Of a stretch of 64,000 nucleotides of DNA, positions 52,592 through 64,000 are shown piece by piece. The stretch spans positions 65,804,722 to 65,868,721 of the forward strand of contig NC_080045.1 in NCBI RefSeq assembly GCF_012489685.1, read 5' to 3'. The notes under the pieces are model-generated. The model was given only the letters and a program-made list of their open reading frames with translations, was not told the origin of the DNA and did no database searches. Source of the stretch: Lotus japonicus. Taxonomy: Eukaryota > Streptophyta > Magnoliopsida > Fabales > Fabaceae. Each line of letters begins with the position of its first letter. Within the stretch, counting starts at the first letter, position 1. A program made the position numbers and the translations under genes.

Positions 52592-52700
52592 TAATTTTGT
52601 GGAAAAAATGTTTGTAATTTTGTGACGAGCAAAGTATCCGCCGCAAAGAAAATGGCAAGGACTTTGTGACGAAAACAGTATCCGTCGCAAACCCATTCAC
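52592..52700. repeat. GTGACG...CGTCGCAAA inverted-repeat block (left)
   Basis: Two short palindromic units occur: TTTGTGACGAGC...CCGCCGCAAAG and TTTGTGACGAAAAC...CCGTCGCAAAC. Similar units recur at 57185-57300. Such arrays of short inverted repeats are typical of the subterminal regions of CACTA-type transposons, but no CACTA terminus was found next to them. Confidence 0.5.
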
Positions 52701-55700
52701 TCACATTAGGTGTCTCTAGCGCGCGCATCTGTCAGATTTCTAGGTTTTCCAGTTTTCACTGATACGGTCATGTAGAGGCAGAACGGGTTGAAGATGCAGC
52801 ACAACAGGTACTCAACAGGTACTTGAGACTTCACTATGCATGCTTTGTTTTCTTGAGATATATGAGGGACTTCTCTTATGCTCATGGAAAACAGTCCATA
52901 CCATACACGGGCAGTGTGAACACCACTACTACAGACTCTAGCAAAATTTTCCATTTCTTTCAATTTTAAGAAGTAAGTATATTGCACATGCTATTCATTA
53001 CTTTAGTGAGAAGGTTCTTTGTGTTTCACAGTTTATTCTCATTCACTTCATAATTTTCCATACAATGCATAATTCAAGAAAATGTTCCCCGAGTATGCTG
53101 AGAAGTACAACCAGCATCAACTTTATGAGCAAGTTGCTTCAATGTCTTATGAAAAAAGTTCATGTCCTATTTTTCTCTTTGGGTTAATGCTCATGAAATT
53201 CATGTGAGGGTCATACTTTGATGCATTATTTTTTATTTTGGTATATTTTTTGGATTGATAGTCATTTTGATTTTGGATTTACTATAGGCATGGGATTTTT
53301 AGTCCAGAATGTACTCTGCGTTTTTTGTTGTACTTTTGTGCTTCTAATAATTATTTTTCAATCAAAGCATGGTAAATGAGAGTTTTAATGCTATAGCAAC
53401 CGTTTTAAGGAAGATGTAAATATATTGAAACTGAAGTTAAATATTGAAATCCAAATTTATATTTCTATATGAGTAACTGAAAAATTAATGGGATTTTTTT
53501 AAGGCTTTTCAGTGGTTGGTTATTAGGTAATTACTAAAATCACTCTTTAGATGTCAGTTTAAGAATAGGAATGCAATATGGAATTTGAGATAATGTTGTG
53601 AATTAATTGAAATAAGAAGAAAGAATGGAAGAGTTACACATAGTATATGATAATCACCCTGGCTATTCTTCTCCAAAACAAGCTTTATGATATATCCAAA
53701 ACAGGCTATTCATCAAACAAGTGTAACGGCTGAAACATACGCTACTGAAACTCCTTCTATATAATCATTTAGTTCCATCATTCCATCTGTCAAACCATTC
53801 ATCTCTAATATCTGCGAAATTAGAGCAATTGGATCTGCTTCAGCTACCGTCCCTGTGAGTACCATTAATTCATTTAGGCACATGCCTTTCATAGACAATT
53901 TAAACCTCACAAAAAACAATAACATTGAATTAAAAGTATATATATTGTCACCATTTACAATCTTTGCTATTTGAATACGGTAGTGTCTGACTGTCCATAT
54001 TTCCAAGTGTCTGAAAGTCTAATTTATGTAGTAACAATTGCTTAGTCATGCCATTGTGATTCCCACAGGTTATTACTGGGAGAAGACTGAACATTGCTAC
54101 TTAATGGAGTCTGTTGGAGATCCATTATAATTGAAAATGAGTATTTAAAGGTTTGTTTTCTCATTAGCTTAAAATCATTGTTAACCGCTATATCTGTAAT
54201 CTATATAAGTTAGGATTTAGCAACGGATGAATTGTTGCGAGTGAAGGGATGTGAATCTGTGTATGCTATTGGTGATTGTGCTTTAATAAATCAACGGAAA
54301 ATCATGGTATCTTCTTAGCCTTTATCATCATGATGCTACATTCTTATCCAAATCATTTGTCCATTTTGATTTTGGGTTTGATAGACAACTTTAGTTTATA
54401 GTGCGTGTAATTTAGTCATTTTTCATAAGTTCAAGAAACATGTTACATTTATTTACTAAACTGCTACAATTGTCTTCTACAGATTGGAGTGGATACATTA
54501 CAAGACTTCCTTAAATAGTTCCTTACCATATATTGAACAGGTGTTGGACTATCTTTTTTACCCAGAGATACATTTCAGTGGACATTTGATCATGAGATTG
54601 CAAATCAAACACTTCAACTTTATAGGGTAGACACATTTACTACAGAGGGTATGTTTTTGGAGTGCTGGAAATTTAAGACTGAAGGAAGTTCAATTAATTT
54701 TGTTTTTCCAGAAAAAGGTTAAAAAATGAATTACTCTACAAGTTGATTTTACTTTTGCTAAATTGCTTGGTTTGGGAAAGTTTATGATTGCTTTTTTTTT
54801 CTTTTCTACTTCAATTTCTCCTAACTCATATTCAACTTTTTATTTACAGAAGAGGTCTGCTAAGGTTGGACTATTAATAGAATGAATTAGAGGACCAATT
54901 GTGAAGAGAATCACAGCCGATAGGGAATTGGTGATTGCCGTTTTACCTGTCTGCTAACAAGCTATGGAAGGTGAAAGAAGAATCCTTGCTCGATCAGAGG
55001 GAACCTTAAGAAAATTAGATCATTGCATGGACAGTTCTCTAATTCCTCTATCTTTTCTATTTTTTTTAGCACTTTCAACATGCATTTGTTCTATTGATCT
55101 TATACGGCTCTCTAGGCTCTAGCAACTTGATCTAAGACGTATGGTGAGATTAAAATGGATGCCCCTTATGTAACTCCTTTTGCCTTTTCCTTTTTTGCCT
55201 ATATTGTAACCTGTTTATACTGTATGGAAAGAAGAGTTTGCGAATGAGGCAAAAAAAGGTTCAAGTCCTTTTTTCCCCAATTCAATAATGGTTGTCAAGG
55301 GTGGATTATGATTTTCCATTGGTTGCTTATGCATTGTTGGTTGAGCTGTGGTTGGAACATGTGGGGAAAATGAACCACAAATGTTCCTGATGAAAGACTA
55401 GATAAAATAGTCTTTGGAATTAAAAGGACTAAGATAATATTGGTAGGTGAGTCCAAGAGATATAGTCACTATAGATGATGAAAAAACATTAAAAGTGATT
55501 AATTTGTAACGGGTCAGAGACATTAAGAGTTATTAATTTGTAATATATTAGAGACATTAATTTGTAACGGATGAAAGACATTAAAAATTATTAATTAGAA
55601 GAGCTGAAGATAAACAGCTAAATATGAGTCATAAATAATATATACATAGCAGATAGAAGGTTAGCCAAATGGAACTATGATGCTAACCTTCTTCAATGCC

Positions 55701-56640
55701 AGGTTTCATGTAGTTCCAATTTTTTTTTTTTATAATAAAAATGCATAATTATAACAATGTCTAAATGACTCATGAGAAAAATTAGGTTAAATAATATCAA
55801 AGTTAAAAATGTGCCCTTCACATATTTTATATTGAGGTATTTGCATTGGAGTGGTCAAAGGCACGAACTATAAGTCATGTTGCAGGTACAAATACCAAGA
55901 GGTTATATGTTGGCATATTACCTGAGAATGTATAAATGTGCTAGAACTAGCTCTTTGATTTGGTAATGATTTCTTCAGGGCAATCATTTTTTTTTTAAGA
56001 CGAAAATATTATTGAATGAGAAAATTTCATGAGAACAAACATTTCATGAAGATGTGAAACAAAGAGCACCCTCTTAGACCTTATTTGAAGAATTTTTACC
56101 TGTGGGGATGAAAATTCCCCGAGACAAACTTAGGATGAGGTAGGGATAGATCTCATTGCCCAACGAGTCCCCGCCCCAAATATATAAATGAAAATTAAAC
56201 TAGATATTAGGATCTTTATATACAAATAAAAAAACATATTAAATCATTTAATAAAATTATATTCATAAATATTCTTTTATGATTTTCTTTTCAGAGGAAA
56301 TATGTTACCGGAATAACAATTGGATGGTAATACCATGTAGTTATTGCAATTAATATAATGAATTCTTCAATGCCTTTTATAATTCTACTAAAAATATTCT
56401 AAAATAAAAATAACCCGTTAATTATATTTTATTTTTCTATTGTTTCCTTTTATTTCAGGAAATTCATCAAGACAATCCAGTATAAATAAATATAATTATT
56501 ATGTTGTTACAAAACAAAATTAGGCACACTCAACAGTCAACACATAAAAAATATTTAAATTTATGTATTTTACAGCCAAAATTAAGTTTATTCAAAAAAT
56601 TTCTTTAAATAAACATAACAAAAATGTCATATATTTTGAA
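52701..56640. other. Composite region with decayed gene fragments
   Basis: No intact gene is present. The open stretches look coding-like but broken. One at 53093-53160 on the + strand reads MFPEYAEKYNQHQLYEQ. Another at 53713-54006 on the minus strand contains VAEADPIALISQILEMNGL. I recognise neither. A clear relic exon of an external NAD(P)H dehydrogenase lies at 54214-54306. The region sits between two related repeat blocks (52592-52700, 57185-57300) and ends at a Helitron terminus. Confidence 0.5.
54214..54306 (+). pseudogene. Relic exon of external alternative NAD(P)H dehydrogenase (NDB type)
   Basis: The 31 codons read DLATDELLRVKGCESVYAIG followed by DCALINQRKIM. This matches the conserved second nucleotide-binding and FAD-contact segment of plant NDB proteins (...LATNEWLRVxGCxxVYAxGDCATIxQRK...). 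It is preceded by AG and followed by GTATCT, so both splice sites remain. I found no other exons in frame nearby, no EF-hand segment and no mitochondrial leader. It is therefore an isolated exon: a captured fragment or the remains of a decayed gene. Confidence 0.7.
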
Positions 56641-56641
56641 A

Positions 56642-56700
56642 AATTTCACGCTATAAATAAAAATGGATATCCCCGTGCATCGCACGGGTAAAAGTACTAG
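56642..56700 (+). mobile_element. Helitron 3' terminus
   Basis: The hairpin CCCGTGC-ATC-GCACGGG (56672-56688, 7-bp stem) is followed 8 nt later by CTAG (56697-56700) and then host T. This is the standard 3' end of plant Helitrons (short GC hairpin, then CTRR, inserted between A and T). The 5' TC end is not certain; ATCTTT at about 56210 would give a 490-bp element. Alternatively the element extends further left and carries the gene fragments. Confidence 0.75.
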
Positions 56701-57184
56701 TATATTATATTGCCTATGATTTAAAAAAATCGAAAATTAACTTTTCATCCATTACATTGATGATATGTACAACAAAAAAAAAAGCTTACGTATGTTATCA
56801 TAAATGTTAAATCATATACATTTTTTCAAATGCAATTTTTTTAAAATGTAAAACGTATTATCTAGTGCCGTTTCCGTTTCTTTTAATAAATGTTGTTTCC
56901 TTTATTTTTAGTTTTTTTTGTAACGTAAATTTTTTTCCTTTATTTTCAGTTTGAATGAGAAAGTAAAATATTATTTACATATTTTAAAAATAAAAGAGAG
57001 ATCAAGGTATTTTTGTCATTGCATAAATACAAACTTTTATTTCCACTCACTTTTTCTTTCCCCTTCTCTTAAACCAAACAACTTAAGAAATCACCCCACA
57101 TTCCTTTCTTTTTCCTTTCTTTAACCTTTCTTTTCTTTCCAAACCAAACAAAGAGTTAGTTTTCTTCCCGATTCACTAGCAAGG

Positions 57185-57300
57185 ATTTTGTGACGGATTT
57201 ATACTCCGTCGCAAACACTCGTGACAGATTTTTTATCTGTCGCAAATGCGCTGACCAGGATTTTTTGACGGATTAGTTTCCGTCGCAAATAATGAATTTC
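57185..57300. repeat. GTGACGGA...CCGTCGCAAA inverted-repeat block (right)
   Basis: Three short palindromic units occur: GTGACGGATTTATACTCCGTCGC, GTGACAG...CTGTCGC and TTGACGGATTAGTTTCCGTCGC (each at most 23 nt). They resemble those at 52592-52700. Confidence 0.55.
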
Positions 57301-57595
57301 TCTTGGTAAATTATTTTTGAAGTACATTTTTGGTAAAGAGTTTTTCTTTATATACATTATATTCAAAAAAACCGATAGTTTTAGAAAAAAAAAATGTAAA
57401 TATTTAGTATGTATCAACCAAATCTTAATCACTTATTTTAATTGAAGACAAATTTAATGAAATGGTCGCACAATTATTCCTTCTATTTTGATCCATAATT
57501 TATTTTCTTTCCAATGCTGGTTTCTTTGTCCCTAACATCGTGTTGTATAGTAATGATGGACTCTTAGTGCCACCCTTTGTACATGTAATGTGATT

Positions 57596-57836
57596 AAGGT
57601 CAACTTTAATGCTTCTCTTTCGACATCAAATATGGATGACCTTGATTTCATTGCTAGAGATAGCCATGGTTTGATTATGGTTGTTCTGACTTCTTTTTGT
57701 TTAGAGGCTTTGTCCTCGATTTTGGCGGAAGCTATTGGTTTCCATTAGACGTTATCTTTGGCTTATAATTTCTATTTCTTACAAGTATGCTTTAAGACCA
57801 ATTGTCTTCGGCTGCTAGAAACTTGGCAAGTTGGCC
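57596..57836 (+). pseudogene. Decayed LINE RNase H fragment
   Basis: The + strand frame reads KVNFNASLSTS, then DFIARDSHGLIM and LSSILAEAIGFH before a stop. A shifted frame follows with CFKTNCLRLLETW. This is the plant L1 RNase H-like domain pattern (VNFDAS...ARDSxG...AEA...TDC). No tail or target duplication was found. It is related to the fragment at 7600-8260. Confidence 0.65.
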
Positions 57837-57844
57837 TGAGCCAC

Positions 57845-58335
57845 TTCTCAAGCGAGGATCAAAGCTAGCTATTTCCCTATGTGGAGACAGTTTTGGAAAA
57901 TTACATCAGCGAGGGGCTAAAGTCAGCACTCACTCAAAGTTCAGGGACCAAAGGCTTTAGTTAACTCAAAACTTAAAATCTAGAAAACACGGACCAATGC
58001 TATTTCCGGAGACATATAGCTCCGTTCCTCCGTCGTCTTCCTCCTCCGCCTCCTCCTCCTCCTCCGGTGTTAGGGTTTTCAGTGTCCAGTCCATGCATTT
58101 CACCTCCCAATAATACGTCTCTAAAATCCACCTTCAACTGCATCCAACGATTCACCACAAGAAGATTGCAACACCTCCATAGTTTCGTTTCTTCAGCTCG
58201 CTAAATCGAAGCAAATCATCACTTTCGCGTTACAGGTTCACGATACTTTGCTCCTTGCTACCTGGATTTTACGCGCTAGCTTGTATTTGATCTTCTAACA
58301 GTGTGATTTATTTGCTGATTCTTCCAGAGGCAGCA
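57845..58335 (+). promoter_or_regulatory. PP2A-A promoter and 5' UTR with leader intron
   Basis: The region has CT-rich leader sequence (CCTCCGCCTCCTCCTCC, about 58040-58056). A probable leader intron at 58236-58327 has donor CAG|GTTCAC and acceptor TTCCAG, with the start codon in the next exon at 58336. The leader intron is inferred from splice consensus only. Confidence 0.55.
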
Positions 58336-61300
58336 ATGGCTGATGAACCACTATATCCAATAGCGGTGCTTATAGACGAGCTCAAAAACGATGATATCCA
58401 GCTGCGTTTGAATTCAATTCGCAGGCTATCGACGATTGCGCGTGCTCTCGGGGAGGAGCGAACGCGTAAAGAGTTGATTCCGTTTTTGATTGAGAATAAT
58501 GATGATGATGATGAGGTGCTTCTTGCCATGGCAGAGGAGTTGGGAGTATTTATTCCTTATGTTGGGGGAGTGGAGCATGCCAGTGTGTTGCTTCCACCTC
58601 TTGAGACACTTGGCAGTGTTGAGGAAACTTGTGTGAGGGATAAAGCTGTGGAGTCACTTTGTAGAATTGGATCTCAGATGAGGGAGAGTGATTTGGTTGA
58701 ATTTTTCATACCCTTGGTGAAGGTTAGTGAACATTTTTCCTAATCAGTGTAAATGTTTATATTATGACTTTAACTGGAATCTATCATGAATGCTACTTAA
58801 GAATTTTCCTTTTCATGGTTTTGGTGCCTAGTGTGTTTTGATTATCACATTGATTTTACTTTCCTGGAATTTGACATTTTCCTATTATGTGAACTACTTG
58901 ATACAATGATACTTATGAATATATAGATTGGTTAATGGACCTGGGTTTGACTTAAATGATGTTTAATATGTTCCTTATTTCACTCAACAAATATTTTGTT
59001 CCAGTATCTAGCATTTTTTTTGTTGCTAAGTGATAATACAAGTCCTAGTCTTTGAAGCATGTACAAAGCTATGGACACACCAACAAGCACATTGTTGCTA
59101 CATAGATATGCATGCATATGTGTGTCTATATATGTAGTATAGATGCATGTCAGTATGTGTGTGTCCGAAGAGGAGTGTATTATTTTCGAGTAAGAAAGGA
59201 ATTAATCTTAACCATCTATGCATGGTTGTATGGTCAAGATTAGCTCCTCTCTCACTTAATACGGCCCATATATATACATGCTATGGGGCATAAGGAGCGA
59301 ATGGAGGAAGAACTGACATTTCCAAATGAAGTGTGTAGGAGACATTTCTTAACATTTCGACTTTTTTACTATAATCTAAGTTGGCCTTCCCTAAGTTATT
59401 AAAAAAGAAAATTAAACTTTTCGTTAAGAGCTGTATCCTTCAAATCTCAAGCTTTGTTTGAATATTTGTGAAGTGTCAAAGTTGCGTTTCCATGCTGTCT
59501 TGGCTAAGTTTCATAGCCAATAAAAGATAGTTTTTTAATAGGACACCTGATCAGGAGTGTCTAACATGTAGTCAGTATCGAAAACATGTCCAACACTTCG
59601 CCATGTCAAGAAGGAAAAGTATTTATTCTTCGTAAGATCAGATCGTGCTTGTTTATCGTTTATGATGTTCTATATATATCCTTCCAGTTCTCATCTGCTG
59701 TATTGGTTAAACATTCTGACATGATATCATTTCTGTGTTCAGAGATTGGCAGCAGGTGAGTGGTTTACTGCCCGAGTCTCTGCATGTGGACTATTCCACA
59801 TTGCATACCCAAGTGCTCCAGAAAACTCGAAGACAGAGCTGAGATCAATATACAACCAATTATGTCAGGACGACATGCCTATGGTTAGAAGATCTGCTGC
59901 AGCAAACCTTGGGAAATTTGCTGCAACTGTTGAATATGCTCATTTGAAGGCAGACATTATGTCAATTTTCGAGGAACTTACGCAGGATGGTAATGATATA
60001 AACATTTCATGTTCTATTTAGATGGAAGTGTTTGTCATTTGTCTAGTGCACTGGGTCGTTTGATTGTTTTCTAGAATCTATTATCTGTTCCTGAATGTAC
60101 TTTGCTTTGTCAATATGTGATTGTATTTTTTTTCACTTCGATCAGATCAAGATTCTGTCAGATTGTTGGCTGTGGAGGGCTGTGCTGCTCTTGGCAAGCT
60201 GTTGGAGCCACAAGATTGTGTTTCCCATATACTCCCGGTTATTGTCAGTTTCTCCCAGGTACATTTAGGGGTGGATAAAACTTCTTAGAATATAGATATG
60301 AATCAATTGATTTTGTCAGTTTAGGTATTTATGGGAAAAGAAATCAATTAATATATGTAGACTGTAGTCATTAAGCTTTGTTGCACGGATACGGTACAGG
60401 TTACAAGTACGAGATACTAGATTTTCGAAAATCTAAAGTACGGGTGTGCTGATATATGGATACACACAACAAATTACATAAAAGGTAAAAATATAATCAT
60501 AATAACATCTAACGTAAATGAGATTACATATTTAATAAGCCAACTAAACATCTCATATTAAAAAAACTCAAATACATTGGTGTAAAAACTAACAATTAAT
60601 GAAGTACATAAGAGAAGTGGAGATTCGTGCATGAACCGAGAAAGGAAATGTGAATTTGGTGACTTCTCCCCGTCGGCCATTGCAGGCAAGCATCGACCAA
60701 GAATGAACATGCGAATGAGTTGATGAGGCGGGTTTTCATTCTTGCATATATTCCACGCTCCAGATGTCTAGCCCTAGGCATGAGAGGGGTGTTGAGAAGT
60801 CCCAATTGACTATAGATATGGCCAAGATAGCCCTTATATATGGGAAGACAATCCTCACCTCTTGAGCTAGCTTTTGGGGTAGAGTTAGGTCTCCAAAATT
60901 CTAATAATTATTTTCCTTTTTTATTTAACCGTTCTTTTTCCTAATGTATATTTAAAAAATCCAAGGAGGTAAAGTAAATCATAATTTAATTCCCTCCCGG
61001 TGGAAAAATCTCTTTTTCCCTTTGTTTTTATTATATTCCTTTTCCTTCCCAATGGTCCAACATACCTTGGTTAATTCATGTCCCTGCATTTACATATCTG
61101 TAAAATGTTATGTGCACCATACCAAATATTTTTTTAGTTTTATTTATTTATTTGATCTGATTTAAGTTGATCTTGGATAGGATAAGTCTTGGCGTGTGCG
61201 TTACATGGTTGCAAATCAGTTATACGAGCTCTGTGAAGCTGTAGGCCCTGAACCTACCAGGTATTATTTTTTTGGCTAAACATCATTAGTGCTGCATATC

Positions 61301-63957
61301 TTATTATGCTTCCATCACTGTGCTATGCTCTGTGAATATATTGTATCCTCATATTATGGCTTATAAGCTGAGTTCACTACTTTGGATTTTGAATGTTCAT
61401 GATAATAGCTTAATGCTAAAACTTGTGATTCCCATATTGATTTTTCTGTTGCATTTACTAAGGTCCAACTGTCAAGCTCAAGCTATGTATCTATCTTTCT
61501 TGAGATTTTAATTTCTTGTTACTATTGTTGTGAAGAACGGAATTGGTCCCTGCCTATGTGCGGTTGCTTCGAGATAATGAAGCTGAAGTACGCATAGCAG
61601 CTGCCGGAAAAGTAACTAAGTTTTGCCGGATTTTAAGTCCAGATCTTGCAATTCAGCATATTCTTCCTTGTGTGAAGGTGTGAAGAAATTCTGATTCATG
61701 TTTAATATTACCATTTATACATAGACCCTCTTTTGTTTTGGTTGTGCAATTCTGTACTGTAAATTTATACTTACTAGTTTAAAAACTCCGGAACAACTTT
61801 TGCAGGAATTGTCATCAGATTCTTCTCAGCATGTCCGCTCTGCTTTGGCTTCTGTAATAATGGGAATGGCTCCAGTGTTAGGAAAGGTATAAGTATCAAA
61901 TAGCAGTCTCTGCTGTCATTCTGCTCTTGACAGTAATGTTCAGTATCTCTATTTGTGAAGGTGTAATCTATTGCATTGAATTTTGTCTAGGTGCATAATC
62001 ATGAACTAAAACTGAATTCTGGACAAGTGTTTTAGGTGGTAAAGTATGTCTCCCAACTTCCAGAAATGCCACCTGATTGTTTTGTGTAGGCCATTGGAAT
62101 ATGAAAAACTAAGTGCTAAAATATGTCCCCTGTGAGTGGGAAGGGCATATGTCATACTGCAGGCTTGGATTATCTATGCAGTAATTAACTAGATTGACCT
62201 TTGAATCCTCCCCTTCCTTCATCCTCCCAGCCTGCAATGAAGGAAAAGATGTCACTGCCATTGCCAAATCTTGGTTTGATGCGGTTTCCAGGCATTATAA
62301 ATTGGCAAAGACATTCTTTATTTGGTCCACACATCATACCATTTCAAAAGATTACTTTGTTTCTTAATTTTGCTAGTGATCTGTATATGGTTATGCTTGG
62401 CTGCTTGTGTGTTTACTTTATGGTAACTGACTCCGTCATTTTGCTGTATTAAATTTACTGGATTGGGATATTCGAGTTCTAGAACTAATCACGAAGCAGC
62501 ATTTTTTAGCCCTTTTATAGTTTCCAATAGATCACAACCTTTCTTCTTTTTCCAATAAATATTACTCCTCTAAGCCTTTTTCCCCTGCACTGATTGTGAT
62601 TGTAGTAACTTTTATAGCAAATTTGATTCTTAGTTCTACCTTATCTTCAATGCAGGAAGCAACAATTGAGCAGCTTCTTCCTATTTTCCTTTGCCTTTTG
62701 AAGGATGAATTTCCTGATGTGCGCCTAAACATCATCAGCAAGCTTGATCAAGTGAATCAGGTTGTTACAGTTTTTCTAGTTTTTTGCTTTAGACTCTTGA
62801 AAGCCTTTTTCTTTTCTTCTACTGATGCCACAAAACTAGCATACAATACCTATTCTTTAATTTATGGCCTTTCGTGAGCACAACCATATACTCACAAAAA
62901 GCAAAGCAACTGCAAGCTTTTCAAATTGATGTTGATCAAGATTTTCTTACAGGTTATCGGAATCGATCTGTTATCTCAATCTTTATTACCAGCAATTGTT
63001 GAGCTTGCTGAGGATAGGCATTGGAGGGTCCGGCTTGCAATTATAGAGTATATACCCTTATTGGCAAGTCAATTGGGGGTTGGTTTTTTCGATGACAAGC
63101 TTGGCAATCTCTGCATGCAGTGGTTACAAGATAAGGTTTGTGCTCTCCTTTTCCCTGCTAGTGTGGATAAATTTTGGGACTTAATTTTTCATGACTATTT
63201 TTGTTTTTGTAGGTTCATTCAATTCGTGAAGCAGCTGCCAACAACATAAAACGTCTTGCTGAAGAATTTGGTCCTGATTGGGCTATGCAGAACATAATTC
63301 CACAGGTTCATCTATTGGCTTAATTTATTATTGCTGCATGGTACATCAACATATGTTCCATTACTCATTTACGTATGTGTTTTGTACATGTCATCTGCTG
63401 GAAACCCATTCCTATGACTTGGATTTGTGTGTGCCTTTTCTTTTTTCTTTTTTATTTCTAAAATTTTTGTGCTCAGCCTTTCTCTCCCTTGGCTGCAGCC
63501 CCTGTTAAGTAATCCCTTTAGCGAGTTTCACTGAAATATTAGCTACCAATAGTATCTAGTTTCTTTGAAATATCTGCTTTCTATACGCTAATACTTTTCT
63601 GATATTGTCCTAAATACAACTTCACAAGTATCACTATTGAATGTATGGGGACAGGTTTTGGATATGATTAACAATCCACACTATTTGTATCGGATGACCA
63701 TTCTTCGAGCTATCTCCCTGCTTGCTCCTGTAATGGGATCTGAAATCACTTGTTCAAAATTATTGCCAGTTGTTGTTTCAGCATCAAAGGACAGGTAATT
63801 TATTTTACTTTTTAAAAGGTTGCTATATGTCATAGGGTAAGGGTCGATATGATCATTTAAGTTTCTAACTGCTGCCTGTTGCCTCTATAGAGTGCCCAAC
63901 ATAAAGTTCAATGTGGCAAAAGTATTAGAGTCCATCTTCCCCATTGTTGATCAGTCT
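58336..63957 (+). CDS. PP2AA: PP2A 65-kDa regulatory (scaffold) subunit A, incomplete at right edge
   Basis: Eleven coding exons are seen: 58336-58722, 59743-59989, 60146-60258, 61181-61260, 61536-61677, 61806-61886, 62656-62760, 62953-63135, 63213-63305, 63655-63794 and 63891-63957. They give about 546 residues of a protein normally near 587; the last exon(s) lie beyond the window. The chain is a series of HEAT repeats of about 39 residues: [90 protein letters not shown] and [17 protein letters not shown] are typical. The A subunit scaffolds the catalytic C and a variable B subunit of phosphatase 2A; in plants the RCN1/PP2AA group affects auxin transport and ethylene and ABA signals. Introns are ordinary except the large second and third ones. 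All exons agree in phase. Confidence 0.95.
60259..61180 (+). other. PP2A-A intron 3 with possible insertion
   Basis: The 922-bp intron is unusually long for this gene. The section at about 60390-60900 is more complex than the rest. It includes a GCTAGCTTTTGGGGT motif near 60867 that recurs in legume repeats, but no ends or target duplication were found. Confidence 0.35.
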
Positions 63958-64000
63958 GTAAGTATTATACTCCATCCTCTGTTTGTTTCTCTTTCTTTCT

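Noticed and set aside
60600..60805. 69-codon minus-strand frame in PP2A-A intron 3
   Set aside because: No domain; lies inside a spliced intron with no exon partners.

Overview
The window is nuclear DNA from a flowering plant. It is AT-rich, its genes are split by many GT-AG introns, and it holds plant-only families: an ALMT anion channel, a CYP73A cinnamate 4-hydroxylase, and plant-type RAD23 and ACD11-like proteins. L1-type LINEs, a tRNA-derived SINE, MULEs, MITEs and a Helitron end sit between the genes. Protein and repeat style suggest a papilionoid legume (Lotus/Medicago/soybean-like), but that is inference.

Layout. 1-11,900 is repeat-rich with no host gene: a 1.7-kb Mutator-like element (4359-6046, perfect 9-bp target duplication), a SINE (7039-7227, perfect 11-bp duplication), a decayed LINE fragment (about 7600-8260) and a 5'-truncated LINE (9531-11177). 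A small intronless gene of unknown function follows (12136-12678). A near full-length 6.5-kb LINE on the minus strand (14395-20876) carries an open ORF1 and an ORF2 with two nonsense codons and one frameshift.

The gene-rich part starts at 22.2 kb, all genes on the + strand: RAD23 ubiquitin receptor (22208-26475, 12 exons), ACD11-like sphingolipid-transfer protein (27895-30102), a small HMA-domain protein (32324-34165), PRP4-type splicing kinase (35935-41533, 12 exons), intronless class-II-like CYP73A (46614-48203), ALMT (48892-52023, 6 exons) and the PP2A scaffold subunit A (58336 to beyond the right edge; about 546 of about 587 residues present). MITEs lie in the gaps. The 52.6-57.3 kb gap is a composite of repeat blocks, a relic exon of an external NAD(P)H dehydrogenase and a Helitron 3' end.

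The host genes do not form a pathway. They cover proteasome delivery, lipid transfer and cell-death control, splicing, phenylpropanoid synthesis, anion transport and phosphatase assembly. I found no clearly new biological system. The best leads are: a TGA at the same conserved Trp in two different LINEs, an ATGA-overlapped ORF1/ORF2 pair, the MULE with GC-rich cargo, a Glu in place of the lipid-binding Asp in the ACD11-like protein, and the composite gene-fragment region at 52.6-57.3 kb. Exon limits were read by eye from splice consensus, frame and family similarity; no alignment was run.
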